The notes: generated by a model not told the origin, from the letters alone. DNA of 64,000 nucleotides from Apteryx mantelli (GCF_036417845.1 NC_089990.1:2182001-2246000), one strand, 5' to 3'; numbered from the stretch's first letter, positions 47,571-62,022 are shown. Made by a program: numbers and translations.

Positions 47571-47923
47571 CTTGGCTGCGGGAGCACCGCATGCTTGCAC
47601 GGCTCGTTCCTTAGGCGGCTGGCTCCAGCGGCGGTCAAGAGGTTCCTGTTCTCACTTCCCTTCCAAGGAGAAAGGCCCCAGGTTTGCTCCCGGGAGGCCA
47701 CGCGCGTGCCGGCGCTGCTCACGGCGTCGTGGCCGCCGAGCGCCGGGACCTGCCTCAGCGGGAGCGCGGCCGGTGGACATGGCGGCTCCACGGTCTCCGC
47801 GTTGACCTGGGCGACGGGCAGCAGCTGGGAGAAAGGGTTGGGAGACCGGCCCCGACGCTGTGCTTGCGAAACGAGCAGAAGGGGGACCTTTGGGGGCTTT
47901 TTCCTCCGACGCACTGTGTTTAG
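47571..47923 (-). other. Candidate exon with open frame, unknown gene
   Basis: On the minus strand a very good acceptor (TCTCTTCCCTTTCCCTAG, AG at 47925-47924) and a consensus donor (CCAAG|GTGAGC, 47571|47570) bound 353 nt. One frame is open throughout, about 117 codons beginning LNTVRRRKKPP and ending LPQPR. Codon use is rich in C and G at third positions, as in avian genes. I recognise no domain. Against it, GC-rich DNA here is stop-poor in several frames, no neighbouring exon was found, and the frame could be chance. It may be an exon of a lncRNA or an unannotated gene. Confidence 0.25.
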
Positions 47924-50900
47924 CTAGGGAAAGGGAAGAGAAATACAGATGGAGACAACTGAGCACCAGCTACCTCAATAAGCAATAATTTAAGATAGCA
48001 GGTGGCTGCATGCGACGTGCCGGTAGCCGCGCGAAGGCGTCCCCGTCCCCGCGCCGCTGTGCTGGGAGGAGGCTGGTTTTGCGGTGATGCAGCACCCTGC
48101 AGTTCCCTACGCTTTTGAACCCCCTTCTGGCAATTCCGGACGACGTGAAATCCCACCCTTCGCACGCGGATTTCCGCAGAGGGCAATCTTCACGGCTGGG
48201 AGACTTTCCCGTCTCGCATACGCCAACCTGCGGCCGCCCTTGGCTCAGCTTGGCCCATTTTTAAGAGGGTATTTTTTTGCATCACACTATGCAAAAGAGG
48301 TAAAAAGATAAAAATAATCACCAAACTATTATTTTCCAGGCTTTCAGAATTTCGTTGTAGGAACCATGAGCACTTGGTTCAGCTGAAGTCTTGGCCTGCT
48401 CCATTATTTATTTAGTTGTATTTTTATGCGTTATTATTTTAATGTTTTGTACGTTTTCTTTTTTAGGTTTTTCCCAGAACATTTCTTTCCAGGGAACTAC
48501 AGGCCTCCACAGAACACGATTATCGCTATTTATTTTTTATTTTTGTTTTACAAACATCAGGATTTTTGAAAGAACAGTTGTCCTAGCAATTCCACAGGGA
48601 TGTGTCATTGCAGAAATGATGGCAGCTCGGCAGGAATGCCTGCCACAGCTCCTCGCCAAGGACCGGCTGTTCGCTCCTTCTCCGTCTCTGCAGCTGCACT
48701 GACTCTTGTCCAGTCTAGTAGCAGACGGGTGCTAAGCACCCTGGGGATGCCCCGCCGACGCGGCGCGCCTCTGCCCGCTCGCCACGGAGCGTGTAGCTCA
48801 GCCGTGCTGCTGGCACCCGTCTGCTGGGACGCCTGAGGGTTCAGGAGAGAACGGGGAGCCGATGAAATCCGTACGCCCGCCCCACGAGCTCGTTTTTTTT
48901 TGCCAGAAGCGTGTCCGTGTGGTCACGGGCAGCATGTTGGAGCTGTTGTTGGATTTTTTTCCCAAAGTTTCTTGGTCCAAGCCGCTAGCGAGAGGGCTCC
49001 AGAGATCAGGTGCAGAACCTGCCTTCCCGGTGCATTTTTGCCCATATGAGGCGCTTTGCACGCTCCAGGGCTCCTTTGGGGAAGGGAAAAAGCGAATCCC
49101 AATCAGGCAAACGAAAGCCGGGAATCCTTTCACCTTCCGCGCCCGGGCTGTGGAGATACCCCGCATTAGCACGGTCACACGTGAGCGCACTCGGCTGCCT
49201 TTTCCAGGGAAGCAGGGTAACGCACACCTTCATCTGCAGTTGCAGTCGGCAGTGAAAGTCACTGTCCTCTGAAAACCGCTTGTGCGGCCTTTGAGAAAAA
49301 AGCCGACCTCTGGTAATTCTGCAATCTAACAGGGATGTTACTCTCGCCTGCCCCCAGGCTCTCTCTAGATCTTTTATCTTATCAGCTTCAACAGACTCGT
49401 GATGTGCCAAGCGACAAGCCCTGCATGTCTTGATACCAGCTTTATCTGCCCTTAAGACCAGCGTTTCTCCTTGAGCAGCAAACAACGTTTTCCTCTTCGT
49501 TGCCCCGCCACCAGCGTCTCTTCCTCGCCCAAAGCGTGGCACTCTCCCCTGCGCTGCCTCCTTCCGTGCCACCCGAGGCCCCCGACGTGCAGCTGCTACA
49601 GAAGGAGGCGGCGTCGGGAGGGTCGTCCCGCCTGCGCTTTCTCAGCTCGTCCTTGCGGCTCGGAGAGCCGGTCCAGCGTGAAAGCGTCCTGCTGCTTTGG
49701 TGGGTGAGTTTGCCATTAGATTAAGAGTGTTTTGAGCTCACCGGGTGGCCGGATGAAGGAGAAGGGCCGGGAGGCGAGGGCAGCGCAGAGCCCTGCGGCC
49801 ACGTCCCGGGCAGCTTGCGGCGCGAGCGGGCTGGCGCGAAACGGCTCGGGGCGCAGGCTCGCCGCGGAGACCCCTGGGCAGCGAGGGAGGAGGCTCGTGG
49901 CCGTGGCCCCCGCAGCCGCTCGGCTCCTGCTGCCCTCCGGACGCAGCTCCCTGCCCTCGCCGTGCTGCTGGACAACGCCGGGACCCGGAGCAGCGAAATG
50001 GTCCTGTTAAAAAATAAAAAAAATATAAATAAAGGACCCCCCCCGACACTTTGTGGGTTTTATTTGCACACCCAGATGCTGTCACGGGTCTCCAGAAAGC
50101 CTCACAGATGCAGTTGTGGGCCCAGCTGTGGCAGCTGGCACGGCCCGAGGGAGCGACTCGCATCAGCCAACGGAGGCAGGAACGAGCGGAGAAGAAGCCG
50201 TAGCTGCGCTCCACCCTCGCGCTGACCACAGCCTTCCTCTGCTGGGGTCACGCCGCGTATCTCGAGCAGCTTGCCCGTTAAAAAAAAAAACCCTATTCGT
50301 GGTTTGCAGTGAATTGACAGCTTCCATAAGAATCAAAGAATGAAGCCTTTGCCTCCGCGGCGAAGACGGAGAGGAAGCCCAGCAAGCTGGCGGGGTCGTC
50401 GCAGCCCTCCGCGCTGCCGCTCGCCGGTCGCCCAGGCCCGGAGGTCCGGTCCCCCGGGCGGCTGTGCGCAGGCAGCCGCTAGATGGACCCGCTCGGCAGC
50501 TGCTCTCGCGGCTGCTCACGCCGCCCCCTCCGCAGAGGATGCGGTGGGAGAGTAATCTTTCGCAAACCGAAAATCGACATTTCGCGCTTATCTCACCGGT
50601 AGTTCCGCGGCGTGAGAGGGCGAAGCGGCAGGTGTAAAGACCCGCGAAGCCGCTCGCGGGGCACGGCTCGGAGCCGAGCCTGGCCGAAGGATGGACTGCT
50701 CGGTGCTGAAGTCATTCCTGCTTCAGCTGCAGTTTTATCCGCGCCTGTTAGGAACGCCTGAAAACCAAACCAGTGCAATGGCCACGCGCAGAAAAGGAGC
50801 AGGAGAGAGATGACAACTGAAAGAGAAGAGAGGATCAGAATGAACTAAGTGCTGTTCTTGTTTACTAATTTTTATGCTGCCTCCACACTTTCCACGAGCG

Positions 50901-53900
50901 AGTTCTAGCGTCACTATTATAGACTGAACGAGAAGCAAACTCTGCTGTGGGAACACGTACACATCACCACCCTGCACAAAATCGTTTCCAGTACAGCCTA
51001 GAGCCTCTGGGTTCATGTTTGATCCCCCGTTTCCTAATTTTGTAGAATTTCAGCTTACAGAGAGCATCTTATAACAGCAGACATGAAAGTTCCTGTGGTT
51101 ACTACCACACCGAGCCAATAATTTGGATTTTCCCGAAGCTTTTGCTACAAACTCCTCTCACGCGTTTATGTGCATCTAATTTGCATAAATAAAATGCAGG
51201 TTTGCACTAAGACTTAGCCGAGTTTCTCACCGGCTGCTGGTGAACGCTGCTGCCCGGTCTGCACACGCAGCAGTGCTATTCACATCCAGAATGAGACACA
51301 CGCAGCCGCAAATACAGTTGCACATTCTTGCCTTTAAAAACTTGGCTTTCCTGGCACCCAGTATAAAATAGAGCTTTGGCACTTGCAGATTCCTTGGATA
51401 ATCTGGCAAGATGCAACAGTCTGTAAGCACGGCTGGGTCTCCGGGTGCGCGAGAGCACGAGGGGCGGACAGGGAAAACGCAGCGCGACCGCGTCCGACCG
51501 GCGGGCCGGGAGCCAGGCTTCCCTGGTAGCCAGCGTGTAGCCTGAAAAACGCTTCTGGAAACGCGAGTTTCGGAGCAGACGAGCAGGCTTCTGCCTCACG
51601 TGTTCCCGAGCCTGCGCTTGCCTGCCAGAACAAGGCTGCCGCGCGTCCGCGGAGTGAGGCCGGGCAGCGGCGCGGATGTGGGAAGACGCGAGGCGGCGAC
51701 TCGAGGGCTGCGGATGCTCACGGCTGCAGTCGGGAATTTCCCGGCTTGCGCGTCTCTGTGTCACTGGAACACGCGCTTGAGCAACTTCAACCCTTTCTTA
51801 ATTGTCCCGAATTTCCGAGCCGTTTGCATAGCGAGGACGGAGCTGTTGGCTTCGCGATCAGCCCCGCTGCTCCCGAGCTAGGCACGTCCTCCAGCGTGTC
51901 CTCGGCTCCGTTCTCCCCCGAGAGCCCCCGTCCCGTCCCTCCGCACACCCGCGGGCTCCCGCTCCCTGGCCCCCGGCACCGCGCGGCTCCGGACGAGGAT
52001 TCCCGCGGGACTCCCGGCACCCGGGCAGCATTTCAGATGAAATGGGGCCGGGACAAGGGGTCCCCCCCTGCCGACCCCCAGACGAGCTGCGAACTCAAAG
52101 AAACCCTGGCAGCGAGGGAGAGCGACTAGTTCTTCAATGTCTGAACAACCGGAGTATTGAACAGGCCCAAACGGCTCCTTTAGGACAAATACGCTCACAA
52201 AATATATTTCTAGGTCTGCCAGGGAGGCTGCCGAGAGTGCCTGAAGCTTTGCAATGGGGCAATTAGATTGTTCTCTTAATTAACTGGTTTTTTTTTTGTC
52301 TAAGCTATTTTTGTCCATCTGTGTGGTTTCACTGAGAAACAGTTTACTAACATCTGTTATCCGTCCAAAGAAAATACATCTACTACTAAGGGAATTGCAT
52401 GAGATACAGCGCAGAATTTGTTTCCTCCTTTTATTCTTTTTGGCAATAGTGCTCCGAGCAGTTCCTAAGACCTTCTGTTAAAGAAATAATAAATTATCCT
52501 TTCTGTCAGCCAATTTCCCTCATGCCAGTTGACGATAACAAATGTTAATTTTCAGGTCGGAGAAAGCACTTTTCTGACAAACAATTAAGGCAGTGCCAGT
52601 AATTCATCGCTCCCCTTCCCGGCCTCGCTCTCCAGCGGCACGGCTGTCCTGCGGGACCGCAGGTCGTACGCGCGGCGATCCCGGCGGAGACGAGCCACGG
52701 CGCTCGTCCTGGTCCCCGCGCCGCCGAGGAGCCAGCTACCCGCCGCCGCCGCCTGCGACGGGCTTGATCTGCTCAAATCCTGCCCCGCTCCACCCACGCT
52801 CCCGCATGTCAGCCAAGCTCTTGCAATCCCAAATATTCCTTTCGCTTCCTCTGAGGAGTCTACATTTACCTGCAACCACGGCAGCAAGCTTTTGCTCTCC
52901 TTTCCTTTTGCCACACAGGTGTAAAGGTTGGTTTTTCTTAGTGCCTTGAGGAAATAGGAATTTCCTTCTGCTAAACTCAACAGTTTGCTTCATGCCTCCA
53001 GACCTCAAGAGCTGTTTTCAGTTAATGGCTGAATTTTCAGTTTCAGTGGTTGCTTATTCCTCACCCAACGATAATTCACTATTTCAGTTTACGAGCCTGA
53101 ACAAAACCCAGTTTTCCTAAAAGAAAACAACCCCCAAATATCATTAAAAAAAAAAGAATCCCAGCCTCAAACCAGCGTCGCCTTGGAAAACAAACAAATA
53201 ATGCCAATTTGAAAGCATATTTGCAGATGTTTTCTTCTACTTTAGCCCCAGTCACTGGAAAACAATTTCTGTGATTTGACCACAAGGGAAAATAGAAATT
53301 GGACTCGGATCCGGGGGAAGCATCACAAGTGTTTTTGTAGGAACTGATTTCCACAGAAAGTTAGGTGGAGCAGTGCATGTGTGTCCTTCCGAGCCTCAGG
53401 GACAGCAAAAGTCGCTTTTCTGGGAAATCTGTGCTGAACCTCCTCCAAAACAGTAGCACTAACACACCAACACGAGAGCTTCCCGTCCTGTTCCCGGGAA
53501 CTGCTGCCTGGTGGAAGCTCACCGGGATCCGCAGCTCCCCCGTGCCCGGTGTCCCCGGCTGCTCCCGGCGGGGCCACGGCCGAATGTGCCGATGGCGAGG
53601 AGATGCCGTCCAAGCCTGGTTTAAGACCTGCCAGACCTCAGGAGATGACCGTTTGCCAGCTGTCCAAGGGCTGGGACACACGTTCCTGGTACGCGCTCCT
53701 GCCCTGCCCCGCCAGCCCTCGGAGCTCGCCTGGAAAAGCCTGCTTTTCCGCTGTGCCGACCTGGCTGCCGGCCGTCTACGGCGAAGCGGAGTTGGGTCCC
53801 CAGCCGCGTTATCCCAAACGTTAGCAGTACGGACTCACGGAGCGCGGAGGGAAAAGCGCGTGGGCCACGCGCGGGGCTACGCACGGACGTGGCACCCCGG

Positions 53901-56900
53901 GTCTCCCTCCGCATGCGGCAAATGCTGTTTTCTCCCACGCAGAAGAAACTAGCAGAAATGCGAATTGCAAAGCGCCCTGGAAATAGCGCTGCTCGGCAAG
54001 ACGGCCAGGGGCCAGCCAGGAGGCCGGGCAGCAGCAGCGGTGCCACGCGGAGCTGCCTTCACTGCTCCGAGACCTGGGACTTCTGGGGTGAAGCGAGGGA
54101 GGGAGGGAAGGAGAGACGGGACCAGACACTGCCCGTGTCGTGTCCAACTCGCGCTGCCCCGCGGGCTGGCAGGGCCGGACGCTTGCGCGTTCCGAGGGGC
54201 ACCTCGGTGCTAGCCCGGCGCTTTGGTTTGCTGTAGAAACGCGCCTGCTGCTTGGCGAATACTCATAGGTGTGGGATGCAGCCCAAATTCGAGGACCCTC
54301 CCGAGAGACCACGGCAACCGGCTCGCTCTCCCACGCGGGCAAGCCGAGGGGGACACGGTTTTCTGCCTTCTCGCTTGCTCTGAGCCTTTTGTTTGCTCGC
54401 TCTGCCTCAGCTGCGAGGGTGGTTTCACACCGTCTGGCCAACGCCTAGTTGCCTACAGAAAATAAACCAGTAGAGCCTGAAAAGCAAACGAACAACAGAG
54501 CAGGGCAGGCAAATTCCTGGGGCAGCGTCATGCTCTGATTCGATCTCTGTCTGAAGAAAGAAAGGAACCAGAAACAATCTGGAAGGAAACCAGACAAAAG
54601 CCTCGGAAGACATTTGGTCAGATGTGAAATGCAGGAAATATGCGAAAAGTAAAACTTTGTATATCTGTATCTTGACCTGAGGTTGAAAAATAGACTCTTT
54701 TCCCATGCAGAGCATACACGATAGCATCTTGCAGATGATTATGATTTTGGCTCTTGCTTTCCTAGAAAAGCTGGCAAGAATTTCCCATATAGTTTTAGTG
54801 ACGGTCCTACGCATCTTGTTCTAGCTAACGATGTCAAAATAGCTGGCTATAATTATGAAATACAAGATTAGACTCCAGGAGCAAGGCTATAAATAATCTT
54901 TGTGTATGTGGTAGGTACAAAGAAATATCAAGAAAGTAAAAAAAAAAAAAAAAAGGGAGATCTTAGAATACGAATGAAGGAAAATTCAGATAAATGGATG
55001 CAAGTAACAAGAGGACACTTAGCAAGTCTGCAGCGGGAAGAGCTCCTTGCCTTGGCAGTGCACATCAAAGCAGGAGAGGAGAGGTCATTAGATGGAGACT
55101 TTAAAATGTAATCAAGACAAAGCACTGGACAAATAATTGCAGTGAAAAGACCGCTCTGCACTGATGGGATGCAATAAGTCCCTTTAAACTGAAATATATT
55201 TAACTTCATGATTCAGTTAGCTAAGTAAGGAGAAAACAATATTATCCCGTGGAAGTAGAATGCTGCAGAAGGGTAGGATTTAGCTCAGAAATGTAGCTGG
55301 GATAACTAGGGGCACACAGGAGCACCGTCTGTGCAGGAGAGATCAAGATTGCATCTAGTGGCTCTCCAAGGGCAAAGTAAAAATCACATTAAAGTTTTCA
55401 GCGACGAGAAGCAAACGCTCTCTCACGGCTCTGGGTGGGTGCTGCGGGCACGCTGAGCGGGTACAGTGCCGGAGGCGGCTTGCTCAGCGGCACGGGAAGC
55501 GTGCGTGCCGGGTGCGGAAAGCCGAGGAGTTCGGCCGAAAGCCGCGGTGCTGCAGCCGAGGAAGTCGGAGGGCGCCAGGGAAATTCCCACCTCCCGCATG
55601 GCTGGAGCCGGGCTGCCGGAGGGCCCCGGGGATGTCAGGGCAAGCGCGGGGTGACTCAGACGAAAGCACTTCTCCAGCCCCAAATTGCCAAGAGGTTGAA
55701 ATGGCTGCGGGAGCTGCTGCTGGAGCTGCTACTTCTGGGAGCCCCTAACGGGAATGACGGACCGTATTTAAAACCGCAGCAGGAGCAAGAATCAAAAGGC
55801 GCAAAGAGACGTGAGCGAGCACCCTCGCAGGAACGGTGCCTGCCGGCGGGTCGCAGCTGCGCGGGGAGAGCCCGGCGGCTGCTGACTTGGGCTGCAGGGA
55901 AGTTTCAGGCTTCTCCTGCATTTTGTCTTTTAGAAAATATGAGTCTAATCGGTTCTGGTTTCCTGAAGCTGTCAGCTGAGAACTTGCAAACTCATGCAAG
56001 CTCCTCCTTCTTGGGTGGGGACGTTTCTCAAAGCGCTGCCACCGCCCTTGTTTCGGGATTAGAAACGCTCGTCAGCGAAGGGGGAAGCCAAAACTAAATG
56101 AGATTTCTATTAACTTTTTTGAATCTAGTTCACCCCTCGTTTTTCTGAATCACCACAGTCTCTCTATGCGTTTTGTCTGTAATTTTGATACATTCAGTAC
56201 ATTAAGCAAAAGAAATCACGAGACAAACAGTTTCCCTGGTTCTCTGCAGGGAAATCTTTTCTGTCTCGTGCAAAAAAGGCCAATGGAATCATTCAAGCCA
56301 CTTGCAAGGATGTCTTATCCCTGCACTTACTGTCCACAGGGCACAAACCTTGCATTAGCACCGCTTTTCCCCAGTACTTGCCCTCATCAGAAGTGGATTT
56401 CCTTTTCTATAGTGGAAAAAGAGAATAAAGGCAAGAAAACCAGTGAACTGATTATTTTGTTTGATCATGAGCTGTTTGGAAAGGTAGAAACTGGAAAGTT
56501 GATGGAGAAAAACTGCAGAATATACCCACATCACGTGTTTCCATTTTTACCCTTCCATGTTTTACCGAGCGGCAAACATAAACCATGTCCTCGGTAGCAA
56601 ATTTCTTGGAATCGTCTTGGCTGCGTGCGGTCAGGGAAGATCATCAGCTTCCTTTGCCGGCGAAGGCAGAGATCCCCTCGCCTTGCGTGTCGTCCGAGGG
56701 CGGCGGGTTATGCCAGGAAGGCAGCTGGTTCGGATTTGGAGACTTCGAAAGTCCCCCCGTCCTGCTGACAGCACGCTCGTCCTTCCGCCGTCCAAAGCCC
56801 CAAAGCAGCAGGGAGAAGACTGAAACTCTCCGATTCCTGGTTCTCCGAGGTTCAGGCTCTGCTGTTTTTCCACCTGAAAAGGCACAAAGCACAAGGTAAC

Positions 56901-59900
56901 GGATCTCCCTTTCCTAGGCAGCAGAAACGGTGGTTTGTGTGGTTTCGAATTTTCGGATGAGCTTCTCCAGGCTCCGTGAGGCTGGTGGGTGACGCCGAGG
57001 AGGACAAGGCGCTGCAGAGGAGCTAGATGATGTAACCAAAGAAGATGCTGGAGAAACGCATATTCTCTGAGGATAATAAGATGGGAAATGGCAAAGTGAG
57101 GCATCCAGACAGGATACGCTCCATCAGTTTAATAAATGAAGAGGCAGGAAGCCTTGGCTGGAGACCAGACAGCAATCACTCTGGTTTCTTAAGCAGCCTA
57201 AGGAAAAAAAAAAGCTAACACAAAAATGCAGGTTTTTTATTGTAAACCGTGAGACTAGGGGATAGCAGCACAAGATGGGCATATAAATAAAGCAGGATGG
57301 CCCAAAGAACTGCAGCAGCTGGCACTAATTTAGAATCAGATAAAGTGATTGAAACACCAATGAATAAAAATTAGGACTTGTTTAGGACCCAACTGCAGAG
57401 TTATTTAAAAAGAAAACCATCTTCCTACTGTTGCCTAGAAATCTTCAAGCATATTAAAAAAAAAAAACACCCAAAATGAGAAAATCAGAGATATCATTTA
57501 TCTGGATTTCCTTGATAGGGTTCTTCTCAGCATGGCATAAAGGAAAATAAATAGGAATGAGACACGAACTACCATTCTTTTTTCAGTATAAACAAGAGAG
57601 AGGCTGTAGGAACGATCGGCAATTTTTACAGTGGCCCTTGGCAGTGTTTCGAGGTGGTACAACATTGCACTGGCTGCTGAAAAGAGATGGAGAAGGAGTG
57701 CGAAGGCGACGTCTAGAGAAAGGGGCAGGTGGGAAAATAGCGCTGGGAATTCTCAGGTGTCAAATGTAAGACAAAACACTTTGGAGGGAAAAATTTGGAA
57801 TGTTCTTACCTAGTTCTGACTGCTAACTTAACTCATTAATCACTAAGTATTAAGTATTTCAGTCAGCAAGGAAAAAAAATGAGAAGTCCTCAACTGTAAG
57901 GAACGCTTCTGGTCAACGCAGAGAGCCGGCCAAACCCCTCAAACAAAGGTGCAGCCCAAAATAAACAGGAGAGGGAATAATACTGGGAATAATCTCCTGC
58001 CACCGAGCAAATCAATACAAAGCCCCTTATCGGGGACGCTGCGGGCATTTCTGGTTACGTCAGAGGAGATGCCGGTGCAAAGGTGGCTTTGGAGAGAAGC
58101 CTTGAACACGATCAATCATCTGGAGCTGCTGCTAACGAAGGGAAAGATTAACCGAGGGTTAAGGATTTCATCCCGGCGGCCGTTCCCCACGCTTGTCCCG
58201 TCTCTCCGCAGAAGCCGAGCCGGGCACGGAGGCTCGCCACCGCTCCAGCCGGCACAGCCGACCTCGGCAGCCGGCCAAAGCCACCGCAGCTCTTGCCCGG
58301 GGCAGAAATCTGCCCCCCCTCCCGCTTCCCCTTTTTTTGGTGACCGTTTTCACCGAGTCAGTGCCGCCCTGGCAGAAGCGCTGCCGAGATGGGTGGTGCT
58401 CCGGAGGAACGGAGGTTCCCGCTCTCCTTTCCGGAGGTGGGCTAACGTTGTGCAACGCGGAGCGAGCGCGGAGCTTGCTCACGCATCTCGCGCTCTTGCA
58501 GCTCGCGGCTCTGTTTTATCCCCCCCCCCCCCCGAGGGAAACAACCAAATACGAGAGAAACAGAAGTAGCAAAAAAAAAAACAACCACTGCTGCGGAGAT
58601 ACTCTGGCGGACACGATCCCGTTGGGATACGGCAACGGGGGTCTCCCTGCCCCGCCGCCCGGCTTCGGCGCGGCGGCCCCAAGCCCGGGACCGCTCCGCG
58701 GGGAGGCCGGGGGGTTTCAGGGCGCGCGGGCAGGCGGGAACGCGCGGCCGTCGACCTGCGCGCTCGCAGCGAAGGCGCTGCCTCTCGGTGCCAGCCGAGC
58801 AAGCCGGGGCCGGCGCTTACGCTGGCGGCACGTTCGGGAACGTCATCCCGACGGAGCCCGCGTAGCCCCGGCAACCCCGACACAAACACTCAGCCGGGAT
58901 AGCCCCAACCGGCCCAGGTGCGGGGCTCTTTCGGAAGCCGGAGGACACCTCTGCTTTACTCAGGGGAAAGCTATTTTTTTTTTTACTCACGGATAATCCG
59001 TGTGTTAGCTCATACGACACCCAGACAAGTTCAAGCTTTCCCCGTCTTCTCTTTCATCCTGGAATATGTATGCAAGGAAGCGTCTGGGACTCCTGCTCCA
59101 CGCAGGGCTTCAGTTTTTCCAGACGGCTGAAAGTTAATAACTATCATGATTCAAGCAAGCAGTTCTTGTGAAACCAGCTTTGGGGATGTTGCCTAGCAAA
59201 ACAAATTCTGTCAACATAGTCCAATAGTCTGACGTGGTACATAATACATGAAGCTATATATAAAAACCAGGAAGCAATCCAAGGGGAACGGCACTTTTTT
59301 GCTCTGCTACAGACCGTACACGGGATACAGTGATGGAGAAAGCTAGTTCTGGCTGCTTTTTCCAGCAAATGTAAGTATTTTTGATTTTAAGCTAAGTGAG
59401 AGCTAGTATCAGTTCACTGCAGTCAGCGGGGATTTGGATTTGAGCTTTGTCCTCTTCTGTATTTTCTCTGAAATGATTCCAAGAGGAATTTTGAAAGGAA
59501 GTACTTGTTTAAGAGCAGGAGATGTTTTTATGTATCTCTCAGATGACAATGACATAAAAATGTCAAGTGAGAAGTTATTATTAACTGGAATTTGTAAAGT
59601 GTCTTGGCAGAACGATTTCTATAGAGACTAAGGACAATGTGAATGAAAGTGCAAAGCTCTATTTCGGAAAACCTCCCATGGGCTTGAATTGAGGTTTTGT
59701 CTGAGTAAGGATTAAACAAAAATCGGGTAAGGGCTGTAGTGTCACCGTCTATAGGCAGCAGCCTGTTTATAAATCATCTGAAATTAATATGGCAAGAGGT
59801 TATTTTTAAAGTTGTAAATAACTCCACGAGTTGGCCCAGGTTGTCTTCTTCTTCAGCAGTTCTAGCCACTAGAGCAGGATGGGAGCGGCTGTCCTGGAAA

Positions 59901-62000
59901 GAGCTACCGCTTCCGATCCCAGGCAGCCCCGTCCCGCAGCGGGACCCGGCTGCGAGCCGGCGGGCAGCGTGCCCGTCCCGTCCCATCCTGTCCCGTCCGC
60001 GCCGGCAGGCACGAGCTGCTGCGGCCACTCGCCGCCCCCCAGGCTCCTCCGCGGGCTGGAAGGCTTTCCTGGCTGCAGGAACGCTGGTGGGTTGGCTCTG
60101 AAGGAGGATCTTGGTGCCGGGAGGGAAACCTCCCAGAGACGCTCCGGAGAGCTGCGCTGGCAGCCACCTCCTCCAAAGCAGGAGTTTGTGGCTTCAGACC
60201 GAGCTTCACAGGCTCTTCATATTTACGCCGTACTTGCATTCTTTATCTGATAACGCTTTAATCTTAAATATCTAAAGGCTGTGTCTTATCAGCGAACGTG
60301 CCCGGGACCGTTCCCTGGCACCGAGGCCGGCTGGAGCAACCCGCGAGCCTGCCCTCAACCTCTCCTTCCAGCACGGGCCACTGCAGCCAACCTGCCAGCG
60401 GGGAACGGTCCTCAGCTCGGGCTAAAACCCAGCCCATGCCCCCAAAGCGCTTGCGACAGCGCGCGCTGGCAGATGCCAAAGCTGTGCCGGGGACCGCCGT
60501 AACTAAACAGCACAAGGAATTAAGCTCCGGTGCCCAGGAACTTCTCCTGGCTCTGCTGGATTTGCTAGAGCAGATGCATCCAAACAGCACCGGGAGCAGG
60601 ACGTGGAGCCCAGCGCTCCATTTTCTCGAGCAAAAGCCCCGACTATCCGCGCAGAGAGCCACGAGCCTTTTCCCGATCCCTGCCCGGTGTCTCCCTGCGC
60701 TGAGCCCAGACTTTGAGGAGGTGCCGAGATCCTCCCCGCCGCAGGACAGCCTGTGGCCTGGTTGCTGGGAAGCTCGTGAGAGAGAAGCATCTAAATGGCC
60801 CGAGGCACAGGAGGACGTTGAACCTAGTTCTTCTACATTCCCAAGGAGGGTTTTAACCATTAAATCACGGTCGGCGAGCAGTGGAGGGAGGCAGGAGAGA
60901 TCCCCGCACTGATCACGTCTCCTGCCGTGCCGGGAGAGGAAGGCTACAGCTGACACGTTTCCAGCAGAGAGGGCGAAGGCGTCTTCCGTGAAGAAACTGG
61001 GTTCCTCTCCCAAGTGCCCAGCAGCAGCATTGCAGAAAACGCCGGCAGTGTTACGCAAAACGCTTAAAGTCTCCAGAAGGTAGGAAGTACTTCTGGGCAC
61101 TTCTTCTTGCTGGACTGGTGGTTTTGGATCCTGTCCCAATTCTCCCTATTAGGAGAGCCCAAGGGCTTGTCACCCACAGCTGGGCACTAAAGTGCTCCGC
61201 GCGGCTGCAACGAAGCTCTGCTGCAAATCCAGCCATCGGCGTCTTAGTCCTTCCAAGCTTCCTAAGTGGGGGAAAAAAAAAAAGAAAGGATGGAGGAAAT
61301 ACTTGAACGAGATGGGCTCACTGGAGAAATTTGCTTTCATCCGCATGGCAAACTTCTGTTCGACTCGCAGTTAGTTTGCCAACCAAGTCTTGTTTCCACA
61401 TTCTCCGGAGGAGATGTAAAATCATATAGCTAATGAACTGCACATTTTCCTCTCTGATTCAACCAGCTTAGACCTGTCTGCTCACTTCATCTGGGAATGA
61501 CAGATGCTGCTAAGCAGCCTTGAACCGAGCTCAAGTCCCGTGGGCTTGAGGTATTGAGGTATTGATCTTGAGCGCGCAGCAGCCCGGGCCAGTTTGCATG
61601 TGCTTTCCAGCACACAGCGATTCATGAGAGCAATTAGCAGTTGTGGAATGAACAAAGAGCTTTTACAAGGGATATTATTTGTCTCCTAAAAATATACTTT
61701 ATGAAAATATACACGAGAATAGGTTGCAGTCCAAAACCATTAGGAAGCATGTTGTTAAGTAGTTTTGCAAACAGGGTAGTTTTTTTGAGAAGCGAGACAA
61801 ATCAGGGTTCAGTCATGCATAGCAGAGCTTGGCTTTCCCCCACTGCTAACTAGCGACAGGCCTGAGCTTTCCTTTGGTGGATTTGGATGGCTTTGTTCCA
61901 GCGGTAAATCTTCTTTTCATTGATGCTTTGTATCCCCCCAAAAGGTCAAACCAATACTCAGAGATTAACCCTCCTTTTCACCTCTTCTTTCGTTCTCAGC
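47924..62000. other. Intergenic with many CpG-dense blocks, no recognised gene
   Basis: CpG-rich blocks occur at about 49.5-50.7, 51.4-52.1, 53.5-54.3, 55.4-55.9, 58.15-58.9 and 59.9-60.9 kb, separated by AT-rich parts. A C14 run lies at 58520-58533. Several open frames exceed 150 codons, but they occur on both strands and lack recognisable features. I saw no transposons. Confidence 0.4.
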
Positions 62001-62022
62001 AGTGAAGCAAAGCCATTTTTTG
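62000..62022 (+). other. Candidate micro-exon between strong splice signals
   Basis: A long pyrimidine tract ending TTCTTTCGTTCTCAG (AG at 61998-61999) is followed only 23 nt later by a TTTTTTG|GTAAGTT donor (GT at 62023-62024). The spacing is that of a micro-exon. No flanking exons are known, so it may be chance. Confidence 0.2.

Noticed and set aside
49006..49572. Minus-strand 188-codon frame with partly protein-like composition
   Set aside because: No domain recognised, the start is not an ATG in good context, and no bounding splice pair as convincing as that at 47.6-47.9 kb was found.
60264..61139. Long frames on both strands (204 plus, 291 minus)
   Set aside because: No recognisable domain, no clear ATG with context and splice partner, and both strands are open. 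I could not exclude a novel exon, but nothing supports one.
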